DNA from: Burkholderia guangdongensis | GTDB lineage: Bacteria > Pseudomonadota > Gammaproteobacteria > Burkholderiales > Burkholderiaceae | Length of the DNA stretch: 64,000 nt | Reading direction: 5' to 3' | NCBI RefSeq assembly: GCF_013403875.1 | Contig: NZ_JACBNX010000011.1 | Coordinates: forward strand, 62,001 to 126,000 | Part shown: positions 47,258 to 55,866 of the stretch, in pieces | Layout of the letters: every line of letters starts with the position of its first letter | How positions within the stretch are numbered: the stretch's first letter is position 1 | Translations under genes and position numbers: made by a program | The notes under the pieces: model-generated | What the model was told of the DNA's origin: nothing | The model's input: the letters and a program-made list of their open reading frames with translations, nothing else | The model's database searches: none

Positions 47258-49855
47258 ATGTCCAAAGCACTGATCATTGCGGAAAAGCCTTCTGTCGCGA
47301 ACGACATCGCGCGCGCTTTGGGCGGCTTTACCAAGCATGACGAATACTATGAGAGCGACGACTTCGTCCTTTCGTCGGCAGTCGGCCACTTGCTGGAAAT
47401 CGCCGCCCCGGAGGAATACGAAGTCAAACGCGGCAAATGGAGCTTCGCGCATCTGCCCGTCATTCCGCCGCATTTCGACCTGAACCCGATCGCAAAAAGC
47501 GAATCGCGGCTGAAGGTCCTCACGAAGCTGCTGAAGCGCAAGGACGTCGAACGTCTGATCAACGCATGCGACGCGGGGCGCGAGGGTGAGCTGATTTTCC
47601 GCCTGATCGCGCAGCACGCGAAGGCGAAGCAGCCGGTGCAGCGCCTGTGGCTGCAGTCGATGACGCCGGCCGCGATCCGCGACGGCTTCGCGCATCTGCG
47701 CAGCGACTCGGACATGCAGCCGCTCGCCGACGCCGCCCGCTGCCGCTCGGAAGCGGACTGGCTCGTCGGCATCAACGGCACCCGCGCGATGACCGCGTTC
47801 AACAGCAAGGGCGGTGGGTTCTTCCTGACGACGGTCGGCCGCGTTCAGACGCCAACTTTGTCGATCGTCGTCGAACGCGAAGAGAAAATCCGCCGGTTCG
47901 TGCCGCGCGATTACTGGGAAGTGCGTGCCGAGTTCGTCGGTGCGGCCGGTTTCTACGAAGGCCGATGGTTCGATCCGAAATTCAAGCGCGACGAATTCGA
48001 TCCGGAAAAGCGTGATTCGCGGCTCTGGAGCCTGCCCGCGGCCGAAACGATCGTCGCGGCCTGCCGCGACCAGATCGGCACGGTCACCGAGGAATCGAAG
48101 CCGTCGACGCAGCTTTCGCCGCTGCTGTACGACCTGACCACCCTGCAGCGCGAAGCGAACAGCCGCTTCGGCTTCTCCGCGAAGAACACACTCGGGCTCG
48201 CGCAGGCGCTGTATGAAAAGCACAAGGTGCTGACCTATCCGCGTACCGACGCGCGCGCGCTGCCGGAAGACTATCTCGGCACCGTGCAGTCGACGCTCGA
48301 GATGCTGAAGGAAAGCCACAACTACCTGCCGCACGCGAAGCAGGTGCTCGACAAGGGCTGGGTGAAGCCGAACAAGCGGATCTTCGACAACTCGAAGATC
48401 AGCGACCACTTCGCGATCATCCCGACGCTGCAGGCGCCGAAGTCGCTGTCCGAGCCGGAGCAGAAGCTCTACGACCTCGTCGTAAAGCGCTTCCTCGCGG
48501 TGTTCTTCCCGGCCGCGGAGTACAAGGTCACGACCCGGATCACCGAAGTCGCCGGCCATCACTTCAAGACCGAGGGCAAGGTGCTCGTCGAGCCGGGCTG
48601 GCTGCAGGTGTACGGCCGCGACGCGCAAGGCGCGGACGCGAACCTCGTGCCGATCCAGAAGGGCGAGAAGGTCAAGACCGACAAGGTCGCCGCGCACGGC
48701 CTCGTGACGAAACCGCCCGCGCGCTACTCGGAAGCGACGCTGCTGTCCGCGATGGAAGGTGCCGGCAAGCTCGTCGAGGACGACGAGCTGCGCGAGGCGA
48801 TGGCCGCGAAGGGGCTCGGCACGCCGGCCACGCGCGCGGCGATCATCGAAGGGCTGCTCGGCGAGAAGTATCTGGTGCGCGAAGGCCGCGAGCTGATCCC
48901 GACCGCGAAGGCATTCCAGCTGATGACGCTGCTGCGCGGCCTCGACGTGAAGGAGCTGACCGCGCCGGAGCTCACCGGCGAATGGGAATACAAGCTCTCG
49001 CAGATGGAGCGCGGCAAGCTCGCGCGCGACACGTTCATGCAGGAAATCGCCCGCATGACGCAGACCATCGTCAAGCGCGCGAAGGAATACGATTCCGACA
49101 CGATTCCCGGCGACTACGCGACGCTCGAAACGCCGTGCCCGAACTGCGGCGGGCAAGTCAAAGAGAATTACCGGCGTTTTGCGTGCACGAAGTGCGAATT
49201 TTCGATCTCGAAGATCCCGGGCAGCCGGCAGTTCGAAATTGCGGAAGTCGAGGAGCTGCTGCAGAAGAAGGAGATCGGTCCGCTGTCCGGTTTCCGCAGC
49301 AAGATGGGGCGGCCGTTCTCGGCGATCCTGAAGCTCACGCTCGACGACGAGACGAAGAACTACAAGCTCGAGTTCGATTTCGGCCAGGATCAGGGCGGCG
49401 AAGACGGCGAAGCGCCCGACTTCTCCGCGCAGGAGCCGGTCGGCGCGTGCCCGAAATGCAGCGGCCGCGTGTTCGAGCACGGGATGAGCTACGTGTGCGA
49501 GCACTCGGTCGCGAACCCGAAGACCTGCGATTTCCGCTCCGGCAAGGTGATCCTGCAGCAGGAAATCACGCGCGAGCAGATGGGCAAGCTGCTCGTCGAC
49601 GGCCGCACCGATCTGCTGCCGGGCTTCAAGTCGGCGCGAACCGGCCGCAGCTTCAAGGCATTTCTCGTGAAGCAGCCGGACGGCAAGATCGGCTTCGAAT
49701 TCGAGAAGAAGGAGCCGAAGAAGCCCGCCGCGAAGAAGACGGCAAAATCGGCGACGAACGAAGCGGAAACGGTGACGGAAGGCGCGGAAGAAAAACCGGC
49801 ACCGGCCCGCAAAACCGCCGCACGCAAGACGACGTCACGCAAGACCGGTTCGTGA
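47258..49855 (+). CDS. topB: DNA topoisomerase III (type IA)
   Basis: 865 residues. Decatenates DNA by single-strand passage. It starts MSKALIIAEKPSVANDIARA (TOPRIM, with NACDAGREGELIF), and the catalytic Tyr lies in VLTYPRTDARALPEDY. Zinc-finger-like C-terminal modules (CPNCGGQVKENYRRFACTKC, CPKCSGRVFEHGMSYVCEHS) are followed by repeated topoisomerase-C domains and a Lys/Ala-rich tail (~815-865). It is longer than E. coli TopB (653 aa) because of these modules. Confidence 0.93.
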   Translation: MSKALIIAEKPSVANDIARALGGFTKHDEYYESDDFVLSSAVGHLLEIAAPEEYEVKRGKWSFAHLPVIPPHFDLNPIAKSESRLKVLTKLLKRKDVERLINACDAGREGELIFRLIAQHAKAKQPVQRLWLQSMTPAAIRDGFAHLRSDSDMQPLADAARCRSEADWLVGINGTRAMTAFNSKGGGFFLTTVGRVQTPTLSIVVEREEKIRRFVPRDYWEVRAEFVGAAGFYEGRWFDPKFKRDEFDPEKRDSRLWSLPAAETIVAACRDQIGTVTEESKPSTQLSPLLYDLTTLQREANSRFGFSAKNTLGLAQALYEKHKVLTYPRTDARALPEDYLGTVQSTLEMLKESHNYLPHAKQVLDKGWVKPNKRIFDNSKISDHFAIIPTLQAPKSLSEPEQKLYDLVVKRFLAVFFPAAEYKVTTRITEVAGHHFKTEGKVLVEPGWLQVYGRDAQGADANLVPIQKGEKVKTDKVAAHGLVTKPPARYSEATLLSAMEGAGKLVEDDELREAMAAKGLGTPATRAAIIEGLLGEKYLVREGRELIPTAKAFQLMTLLRGLDVKELTAPELTGEWEYKLSQMERGKLARDTFMQEIARMTQTIVKRAKEYDSDTIPGDYATLETPCPNCGGQVKENYRRFACTKCEFSISKIPGSRQFEIAEVEELLQKKEIGPLSGFRSKMGRPFSAILKLTLDDETKNYKLEFDFGQDQGGEDGEAPDFSAQEPVGACPKCSGRVFEHGMSYVCEHSVANPKTCDFRSGKVILQQEITREQMGKLLVDGRTDLLPGFKSARTGRSFKAFLVKQPDGKIGFEFEKKEPKKPAAKKTAKSATNEAETVTEGAEEKPAPARKTAARKTTSRKTGS

Positions 49856-49892
49856 CGCGATCGGCGCGCCGCGCCGAAGCGTTCGGTCGTAA

Positions 49893-49924
49893 AAAAACGC
49901 GGATCGCAACCGATCCGCGTTTTT
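49893..49924. terminator. Bidirectional rho-independent terminator between topB and the LysR gene
   Basis: AAAAACGCGGATCG (49893-49906) pairs with CGATCCGCGTTTTT, loop CAAC. A-tracts and T-tracts flank both sides, so it can stop topB on the plus strand and the convergent LysR gene on the minus strand. Confidence 0.9.
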
Positions 49925-49966
49925 TATTGCCCGTTCCGAATGAAATGCCGGGAGTTGAGCATCAGC

Positions 49967-51037
49967 TCAGAGCGGCGAAGGCACGGCAACCCGCGTGCGC
50001 GGCGCCTTCGCCGGCAGGCGGGGTGACAGCGCCGGATCGGCCGCATCGGATGCCGTCGCCAGCGCTTCGGCGCCGAGCGGGTCGGCGACGGGTACACGCT
50101 GCGTCGACCATTGCTCATCGGCCGCCGGATCGCCGGCCGACGGATCCGAAGTCTGATTGAAGTGCTCGACGAGGTGATCGATGAAAGTCCGCACCTTGGC
50201 CGGCAGATGGCGGCGGCTCGGATAGGCGACGTTGATCTCGACCTGCGGCAGCCGATAGTCGCTCAGCAGCCGTACGAGATGACCGCGCGCGGTGTCGCCG
50301 CCGCTCAGGTAGCTCGGCAGAATCGCGATCCCCATGCCGAGCAGCGCGAACTGGCGCAGCATCTCGGTGTTGTTCGCGACGACCACGTTGGTCGGCCGCA
50401 CGCGCACCTCGCCTTCCGGCCCCGTGAACACCCGCTCGTCGCCCCAGTATTCGGACGGCAGGCTCAGGCTCGGGTGCTGCATCAACTGCTCGGGGTGAGT
50501 CGGCACGCCGTGCTTCTCCAGATAGCCGGGCGTCGCGCAGACCATCATGCAGCCAGTCGTCAGTCGCCGCATCACGATGCTCGCGCTGCGCATCTGGCGC
50601 GCGATCACGATGCCGACGTCGAAACCTTCCTCGACCAGATCGACCTGCCGGTCGACCAGCGTCAGATCCGGCACGACTTTCGGATAGCGTTCGGTATAGG
50701 TCTTCAGGACCGGCGCGAGATTGTGCAGGCCGAACACGACGGGCGCGACGATGCGCAGCGTGCCGACCGGCTCGTGATTGCGCGCGACCACCATCTGCTC
50801 GACGTCCTCGAGCTCGTCGAGAATCTGGCGCGCACGCTCCAGATACACCTGACCCGACTCCGTCAGGGACAGGCTGCGTGTCGTGCGATTGAGCAGACGC
50901 GTGCCGAGGCGGCCCTCCAGATCGGCGACGTGACGCGTCGCGACCGCGTTGGAGATGTCCATCGCGCTCGCGGCCCGTGCAAAGCTGCCGAGATCCGCCA
51001 CCTTGACGAACACTCGCATCGACTGCAAATGATCCAT
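49967..51037 (-). CDS. LysR-family transcriptional regulator
   Basis: 356 residues. The N-terminal winged helix (MDHLQSMRVFVKVADLGSFARAASAMDIS..) is followed by the periplasmic-binding-like effector domain (~90-300). The final ~55 residues, rich in Ala, Pro and Asp, extend beyond the usual ~300. AGGAG six bases before the ATG at 51037 fixes the start. It is divergent from the 2-hydroxyacid dehydrogenase gene, which is its likely target. Confidence 0.88.
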   Translation of the reverse strand: MDHLQSMRVFVKVADLGSFARAASAMDISNAVATRHVADLEGRLGTRLLNRTTRSLSLTESGQVYLERARQILDELEDVEQMVVARNHEPVGTLRIVAPVVFGLHNLAPVLKTYTERYPKVVPDLTLVDRQVDLVEEGFDVGIVIARQMRSASIVMRRLTTGCMMVCATPGYLEKHGVPTHPEQLMQHPSLSLPSEYWGDERVFTGPEGEVRVRPTNVVVANNTEMLRQFALLGMGIAILPSYLSGGDTARGHLVRLLSDYRLPQVEINVAYPSRRHLPAKVRTFIDHLVEHFNQTSDPSAGDPAADEQWSTQRVPVADPLGAEALATASDAADPALSPRLPAKAPRTRVAVPSPL

Positions 51038-51420
51038 AAACAACTCCTGCCGCTGTTACTGCTTCAAAAAAGAGACGCAAATGCGTAATTCTCCTACGAC
51101 ACGCGAAATGGCGCAGAGTTGCCCAACCGACGCGCTTATCCAGCGAAAAATGATCAAACTTGCTCGGCTTCGCGGTGAATTTGATTCAATTATTCCTCAA
51201 ACAGAAACAATCAGGCAGACTTCGTTCGACAAGCGGCAGATTCAGGAACGACTCGTCTGATGTGGCACGGGGGATCCGCGCGCCGCCGGCGCCCATTGCG
51301 GGCGGGCGTAACAACCTGTTAAAAAGTGATACAGCAGACGGCCGTCCGGCATAGCATCATATCGGCCCTCAAACCGGGCGGAGGCCCCCGCCCAGCCCTC
51401 AACGCGCGACTCCCGCTACC
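51038..51420. other. Divergent promoter region between a LysR gene and a hydroxyacid dehydrogenase gene
   Basis: 383 bp. The half near the LysR gene (51060-51250) is AT-rich relative to the surroundings (for example TTGATTCAATTATTCC), as expected for a promoter and LysR operator sites; I see no single convincing T-N11-A box or -35/-10 pair. No gene is visible. Confidence 0.4.
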
Positions 51421-52434
51421 ATGAAAATTGCCATCCTCGACGACTACCAGGACGCCGTCCGCAAGCTGAACTGCTTCCAGATGCTCGCCGATCACGACGT
51501 GAAAGTCTTCAACAACACGGTGCGCGGGCTCGGCCAGCTCGCGAGCCGTCTGGCGGAAGTCGAAGCGCTCGTGCTGATTCGCGAACGCACCCCGATCTCC
51601 TCGCAACTGCTCGCCAAACTGCCGAATCTGCGCATGATCAGCCAGACCGGCCGCGTCTCGAGCCATATCGACCTCGAAGCCTGCTCCGACCGCGGAATCG
51701 CGGTGCTCGAAGGCACCGGCTCGCCCGTCGCGCCCGCGGAACTGACCTGGGCGCTCGTGATGGCCGCTCAGCGCCGCATCCCGCAGTACGTCGCGAACCT
51801 GAAACAGGGCGCGTGGCAGCAATCGGGCCTGAAGACGTCGGCCATGCCGCCGAACTTCGGTCTCGGCCAGGTACTGCGCGGGCAGACGCTCGGGATCTGG
51901 GGCTACGGCAAGATCGGCCGCATCGTCGCCGGCTACGGCAAGGCGTTCGGGATGAACGTGATGATCTGGGGCCGCGAGCACTCGCTCGAAGCCGCGCGCG
52001 CGGACGGCTACACCGCGGCCGAGAGCCGCGAAGCGCTGTTCGAGCAGAGCGACGTGCTGTCGCTGCACCTGCGCCTGCACGACGACACGCACGGCATCGT
52101 CAAGCAGGAGGATCTGATGCGGATGAAGCCGACGTCGCTGTTCGTGAACACGAGCCGCGCCGAGCTGCTCGACGAGAACGCGCTCGTCAACGCGCTGTCG
52201 CACAACCGGCCCGGGATGGTCGCGATCGACGTGTTCGAGACCGAACCGATCCTGCAGGGCTACAGCCTGCTGCGCATGGAGAACGTGATCTGCACGCCGC
52301 ACATCGGCTATGTCGAACGCGAAAGCTACGAGCTCTACTTCAGCGCCGCGTTCAGGAACATCCTCGCGTTCGATCAGGGCGATCTGTCGAGCGTCGCCAA
52401 TCCGGAAGCGCTGCAGCCGATTCGCAAACGCTGA
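51421..52434 (+). CDS. D-isomer-specific 2-hydroxyacid dehydrogenase
   Basis: 337 residues. NAD(P)-dependent. LGIWGYGKIGRIVAGYGKAF is the Rossmann GxGxxG; the catalytic residues are Arg in SQTGRVSSHIDL, Glu in DVFETEPI and His in CTPHIGYVERES. It belongs to the D-3-phosphoglycerate/glyoxylate reductase superfamily, but the substrate is unclear. It starts with MKIAILDDYQDAV, the usual N-terminus. Its regulator is probably the divergent LysR gene. Confidence 0.88.
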   Translation: MKIAILDDYQDAVRKLNCFQMLADHDVKVFNNTVRGLGQLASRLAEVEALVLIRERTPISSQLLAKLPNLRMISQTGRVSSHIDLEACSDRGIAVLEGTGSPVAPAELTWALVMAAQRRIPQYVANLKQGAWQQSGLKTSAMPPNFGLGQVLRGQTLGIWGYGKIGRIVAGYGKAFGMNVMIWGREHSLEAARADGYTAAESREALFEQSDVLSLHLRLHDDTHGIVKQEDLMRMKPTSLFVNTSRAELLDENALVNALSHNRPGMVAIDVFETEPILQGYSLLRMENVICTPHIGYVERESYELYFSAAFRNILAFDQGDLSSVANPEALQPIRKR

Positions 52435-52486
52435 AGTTGACGCGCGGGCGGCGGACGGCAAACGCGCGTCGCCGCCCGTCAGGCCA

Positions 52487-53353
52487 TCAGACCGTTATGC
52501 GCCCGTCCGTCAGCGCACCGACGCGGGTGAGGAAATGCTCGCCGTCGCGCCGGCCGAGATCGTACGCGTGCCGCATCTGCGACGCGTTCGTATAGTCCCA
52601 GCTCGAGATCGGCACCTTGCTCGACGGCTGCACGTAGAGGCGCCGCTGCTCGCCGTACGCGACCGTGAACATCCGCGGGCGCGGATACAGCCGCGTAACC
52701 AGCACGAGCACATCGCCCGGCGACGCGTCGAGCGCGCCGACCGGCACGTTGTCGACCATCCCGCCGTCGAGCACGGGCCGGCCGTCACGTTGCAGCACCG
52801 GCGTGAACGGCGGCGTGCACGACGACTGCAGGATCAGGTCGGCGAGCTCGTCGACGCGCGCGCACGACTGCGCACGCACGAATTCCGGCTTGAAGCCGAG
52901 CGTGCGGCCGAGTGTCGGATGCAGCGACTTGCGCACGTACTTCTCGATGTTGTACGCGACGATCCCCGCGACGACCGCGCTGCGCGCGCCGAGCCAGCGC
53001 GGCACGTGCGACACGCCGATGCGGATTTCCGGCGCGTCGCCGAGCTTCGCGAACGGTTCGCCGTAGATGTCGAGCAGCGCCTGCCGGTAGATCCGGTAAT
53101 GCGGGAACACGGGCTCGCGGCGGAACAGATTGCCCCAGTACGCGTTCTTCCGGTTGCGGCTCAGCGCCTGTTCGTAATAACGCATCACCCAGGCGGAATC
53201 GCGCGTATACAGCATGCACGCGGTCGCGGCGCCGGCGGAGATGCCGGCGATCACGCGCGGCTTCAGCGCGAGCGCGGGCTGCGCGACGTCCCAGAAACCG
53301 GCCTGCCACCAGCAGCGATTGCCGCCGCCCGCGAAGACGATCTGATCGAACAC
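52487..53353 (-). CDS. Patatin-like phospholipase
   Basis: 288 residues from a GTG just after the thioesterase stop. It has the patatin oxyanion hole FAGGGNRCWWQAG, the nucleophile Ser in AGISAGAATAC (GxSxG) and the catalytic Asp in VLDGGMVDNVPVG. Patatins hydrolyse acyl ester bonds in lipids. No signal peptide is visible, so it is probably cytosolic or membrane-associated from inside. The upstream open frame to 53434 overlaps the thioesterase gene and has no homology. Probably an operon with the thioesterase. Confidence 0.82.
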   Translation of the reverse strand: MFDQIVFAGGGNRCWWQAGFWDVAQPALALKPRVIAGISAGAATACMLYTRDSAWVMRYYEQALSRNRKNAYWGNLFRREPVFPHYRIYRQALLDIYGEPFAKLGDAPEIRIGVSHVPRWLGARSAVVAGIVAYNIEKYVRKSLHPTLGRTLGFKPEFVRAQSCARVDELADLILQSSCTPPFTPVLQRDGRPVLDGGMVDNVPVGALDASPGDVLVLVTRLYPRPRMFTVAYGEQRRLYVQPSSKVPISSWDYTNASQMRHAYDLGRRDGEHFLTRVGALTDGRITV

Positions 53354-53360
53354 CGCGCGC

Positions 53361-53762
53361 TCAGCCGACGAGCGCGTACGTTGACGTCGCGTGGACGGCC
53401 ATCTTGCCGTCTTCGTCGAACAGCTCGACCTCACCGAACACCAGGTTGCGGCCCATGCGCAACACGCGCGCGGTGACGAGCAGATCGCCCTTGCGCACCG
53501 AGCGCATGAAATTCGTGTTCAGCGACACGGTGGTCATCGGCCGGAATTCGCCGAGCGCGACCGAGATCGCGACGACCATCGCGGTATCGGCGGCGGCCGT
53601 GAACACCTGGCCACAGATCACGCCGCCCGAATGGCGGAATTCACCGGAAAACGGCAGACGCAGCGTGACGCTCTCGTCGGAGATCGATACGGGGGTCAGA
53701 CCGAGCGCGCGAATCCACGGGGCCATTCGGCCCAGTAGTTCGCGGACAGCGTTTTCGTCCAT
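53361..53762 (-). CDS. PaaI-like hotdog-fold thioesterase
   Basis: 133 residues, single hotdog domain. The helix FRHSGGVICGQVFTAAADTAMV carries the family pattern (GG..C.Q...A.DTA), and FRPMTTVSLNTNFMRSVRKGD gives the other strand. Such enzymes hydrolyse acyl-CoA thioesters. The ATG at 53762 (MDENAVRELLGRMAPW) is used; the frame remains open upstream to 53924. It precedes the patatin gene on the same strand. Confidence 0.85.
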   Translation of the reverse strand: MDENAVRELLGRMAPWIRALGLTPVSISDESVTLRLPFSGEFRHSGGVICGQVFTAAADTAMVVAISVALGEFRPMTTVSLNTNFMRSVRKGDLLVTARVLRMGRNLVFGEVELFDEDGKMAVHATSTYALVG

Positions 53763-53902
53763 CTTCAGGGGCTCAGGAAATGTTGCGCAGCGCGTAGGAG
53801 CATCATGATACCGGGAGCGCGCGCCGAGCGACCGCATGTCGTATCCGGAGCCCGGCCGCTCGGCGGTCCGTGCATATTTTTGAAAAAAGTGATGGAAGGG
53901 GC

Positions 53903-53931
53903 TTGCCAGAAGTGAAAATGCCATGCATAAT
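53903..53931 (+). promoter_or_regulatory. Sigma70 promoter of tRNA-Lys
   Basis: TTGCCA (53903-53908), 17-bp spacer, CATAAT (53926-53931), 12 bp before the tRNA 5' end. Each hexamer has five of six consensus bases. Confidence 0.85.
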
Positions 53932-53943
53932 CTTGCTTCTGTT

Positions 53944-54019
53944 GGGGCGTTAGCTCAGTTGGTAGAGCAGCGGACTCTTAATCCGTAGGTCGAGTGTTCG
54001 AGTCACTCACGCCCCACCA
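53944..54019 (+). tRNA. tRNA-Lys (anticodon CTT)
   Basis: A 76-nt cloverleaf with encoded CCA. Acceptor stem GGGGCGT / ACGCCCC, anticodon loop CTCTTAA with CTT, T-loop TTCGAGT. The 3' end borders a region of small orphan genes with atypical composition. Confidence 0.96.
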
Positions 54020-54041
54020 CCGAATTCTGCTGTAGGAAATC

Positions 54042-54074
54042 AAGCACTTGCGAGCGATCGCGGTGCTTTTTTTT
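54042..54074 (+). terminator. Rho-independent terminator of tRNA-Lys
   Basis: AAGCAC (54042-54047) pairs with GTGCTT (54063-54068), with an inner GCGA/TCGC stem, followed by a run of T residues to 54074. Confidence 0.85.
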
Positions 54075-54392
54075 GTCTGTAGCTCGTGCGGGCAGGTGTC
54101 AAAGTTACGCATGATCAGCACTGCATCCACCGCCAAGAAAATCTCCCCGGCAAACTTCCCCGGCACTGGCACGTCGGTCTGAGCAACACGGCCGCGGCGG
54201 CCCCCATGCGTGCCGTGATCCAGCAAGACGTTCAAGCGCCTTAAAGTATCCAGATTGGTCCTTCGTCGATCATAGCGGGACAGGCCATTGTTACGTAGTC
54301 CATATTGTTTGATTCGGCCGGACGAAATTTGGATGATTTTGCGTTCAACTCGAAAAGGGGTTCCTTATGGTCGTATCGCCCTCGCGTCAATT
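54075..54392. other. Non-coding stretch after tRNA-Lys
   Basis: 318 bp. One minus-strand frame (53978-54235) reads on into the tRNA antisense and ends in the typical tRNA-antisense artefact; its upstream part shows no recognised family. I see no repeat of the tRNA 3' end and no integrase. The composition is clearly less GC-rich than the core genes. Confidence 0.4.
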
Positions 54393-54677
54393 TCAGAGGG
54401 TCGTCAGCAATCGCAATTGATGTTCTGTCTCGGTTCCTTCAATCAGCGCATAGAACCATGTTTCCTGACGCTCGACCACTGAAAGGCCTTCAACGTCGGA
54501 AAAGGTATTCCACGCGATACCATCGAGACGTGCGAACCTGCCGCGCGTTCGCGCAAACGCCCGCAACAGCGGACTCGCTTCACGGCGGAGCACCAGGTGG
54601 TCCGCATTCAACACATAGGGCGGCCAGCCGGCACGAAGGACAAGATAGTAGGGAATGGCACTGTGATCGATTTTCAT
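54393..54677 (-). CDS. Hypothetical protein
   Basis: 94 residues, no signal peptide or membrane helix. The pattern is protein-like (PYYLVLRAGWPPYVLNADHL, TWFYALIEGTETEHQLRLL). I do not recognise the family. A weak purine stretch precedes the ATG. It lies in the small orphan-gene region downstream of tRNA-Lys. Confidence 0.45.
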   Translation of the reverse strand: MKIDHSAIPYYLVLRAGWPPYVLNADHLVLRREASPLLRAFARTRGRFARLDGIAWNTFSDVEGLSVVERQETWFYALIEGTETEHQLRLLTTL

Positions 54678-54829
54678 GAACGGCTCTGCTTATCCGGGGA
54701 GTCTTGGGTTTAGCCGATCTGCCCCGTGTCACAGATGCGCACACCGAGGAAAGTCATGCGCCACTATACGCCGCCAATTCACATTCGGTTAGAGCCGCTT
54801 CGGCTCGAAGCTTCGAGCACGGCGAAACG

Positions 54830-55147
54830 CTACCGTCTGGGGTGCTTCATCTCCTCCGCTTCCATCGCTGCATTTCGCTCTTCGCTCGCGGAGACAGGTT
54901 CCATGGCCTCGTCGATCGATGCCGCCGCACACTCGGAGGCCAGTTTCGTTTCCTCGACGTCGGCCCCAGGCTTCCCATCGTCGTCGAGAGGGGGATCGAG
55001 CATGTCTCTGAGCATGGCCGCCAGCTCCGGGGTATCCCATTGTTCGCCCCTTTGCGTTTTCCTCTTTATATAGTGCCGGATTTCCGCATCTTGCTCGGAT
55101 GTCAGCGGCAGGTGCCGAAAAGTGCTGTTTGGCTCAGCGTCAATCAT
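54830..55147 (-). CDS. Hypothetical protein, acidic
   Basis: 105 residues, highly acidic in the C-terminal half, with QDAEIRHYIKRKTQRGEQWD and TPELAAMLRDMLDPP in the N-terminal half. GGAG lies 7 bp before the ATG, which supports translation. No domain recognised; no membrane segment. Small acidic proteins like this are common in Burkholderia accessory DNA. Confidence 0.55.
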   Translation of the reverse strand: MIDAEPNSTFRHLPLTSEQDAEIRHYIKRKTQRGEQWDTPELAAMLRDMLDPPLDDDGKPGADVEETKLASECAAASIDEAMEPVSASEERNAAMEAEEMKHPRR

Positions 55148-55318
55148 GATGGTGCTCCGAAATCCAGCTCGATTTCAGTTTAGTCGCTTCTCAACACACG
55201 CACACGCCGGAAAAATGATTGGGATGACGGATCAACTTGAGAATGATGTCGGTCTTGAGAATACTTGCCCCAAGACGCCTAAAATTCAGTCATGGCCGCG
55301 TTCCCCGAGGAGGTTGCC

Positions 55319-55474
55319 ATGTCTCAGTCAATGATCGGTTGGGTGGTGGGTTGTGCGGCGGTTGCTGTTGCTGCTTTCGCGTTGGCGCGTCGTTACAGGA
55401 GTGAACATCCGGGCGAGGGAATGGTTCAGTGGCTGGATTCCCATCACATGGGATGGATGCATGGCAAGCATTGA
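55319..55474 (+). CDS. Small single-pass membrane protein
   Basis: 51 residues starting MSQSMIGWVVGCAAVAVAAF, one transmembrane helix (~5-22) followed by a basic, then His-rich tail (MVQWLDSHHMGWMHGKH). GAGGAGG four bases before the ATG at 55319 is a strong ribosome binding site and decides the start against an upstream ATG at 55292. Function unknown. Confidence 0.5.
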   Translation: MSQSMIGWVVGCAAVAVAAFALARRYRSEHPGEGMVQWLDSHHMGWMHGKH

Positions 55475-55533
55475 CCTCTCCGCACCGGTGCCGACGGTAT
55501 GGCCTCGCCGAGGGTGCCTGCAAGGAAAACATC

Positions 55534-55755
55534 GTGGATGACGAAATCTGTACGACCCACACGCACGTGGCGCGCCTTCGGGTGATGAAGACGATGTCCG
55601 GACGTTATCGCGGAATTGTCTACCTGCGCCATATCGGAGAGGATCCAGGCGCCTCCGAGGAGCACAATATCGAACAGGAATTTTCAAGCGACGTCGAGGC
55701 CCGTGATGCCGCTCGAGCACTCGCGCGCAGTTTGCTCGAAAAACACGAATCCTGA
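55534..55755 (+). CDS. Hypothetical small protein
   Basis: 73 residues from a GTG with AAGGA eight bases upstream. The segment RVMKTMSGRYRGIVYLRHIGE followed by a negatively charged helix (EHNIEQEFSSDVEARDAARA) looks like a compact fold. The frame is also open from an ATG at 55429, but that part overlaps the end of the preceding small gene and is not protein-like. A strong terminator follows. Confidence 0.45.
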   Translation: MDDEICTTHTHVARLRVMKTMSGRYRGIVYLRHIGEDPGASEEHNIEQEFSSDVEARDAARALARSLLEKHES

Positions 55756-55808
55756 TTTTAGGGGTCTAACCGAAGGGTTCGGTACAGCAGGTTCACGATG
55801 GATTCCCA

Positions 55809-55839
55809 GGCCGGTCAGTCCAAGCTGACCGGCCTTTTT
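55809..55839 (+). terminator. Rho-independent terminator
   Basis: GGCCGGTCAG (55809-55818) pairs perfectly with CTGACCGGCC (55825-55834), followed by TTTTT. It ends the plus-strand small genes and faces the convergent minus-strand hydrolase gene. Confidence 0.9.
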
Positions 55840-55866
55840 ACTTGCTCCAGTGCGATATTCGGCCCA

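Noticed and set aside
53978..54235. An 85-codon minus-strand frame overlapping tRNA-Lys
   Set aside because: Its end (SDSNTRPTD) is the usual artefact of reading a tRNA gene antisense; the remainder resembles no family I know.
54305..54679. A 124-codon plus-strand frame
   Set aside because: It lies antisense to the better 94-residue minus-strand candidate, has Arg/Ser/His-rich composition and no ribosome binding site.
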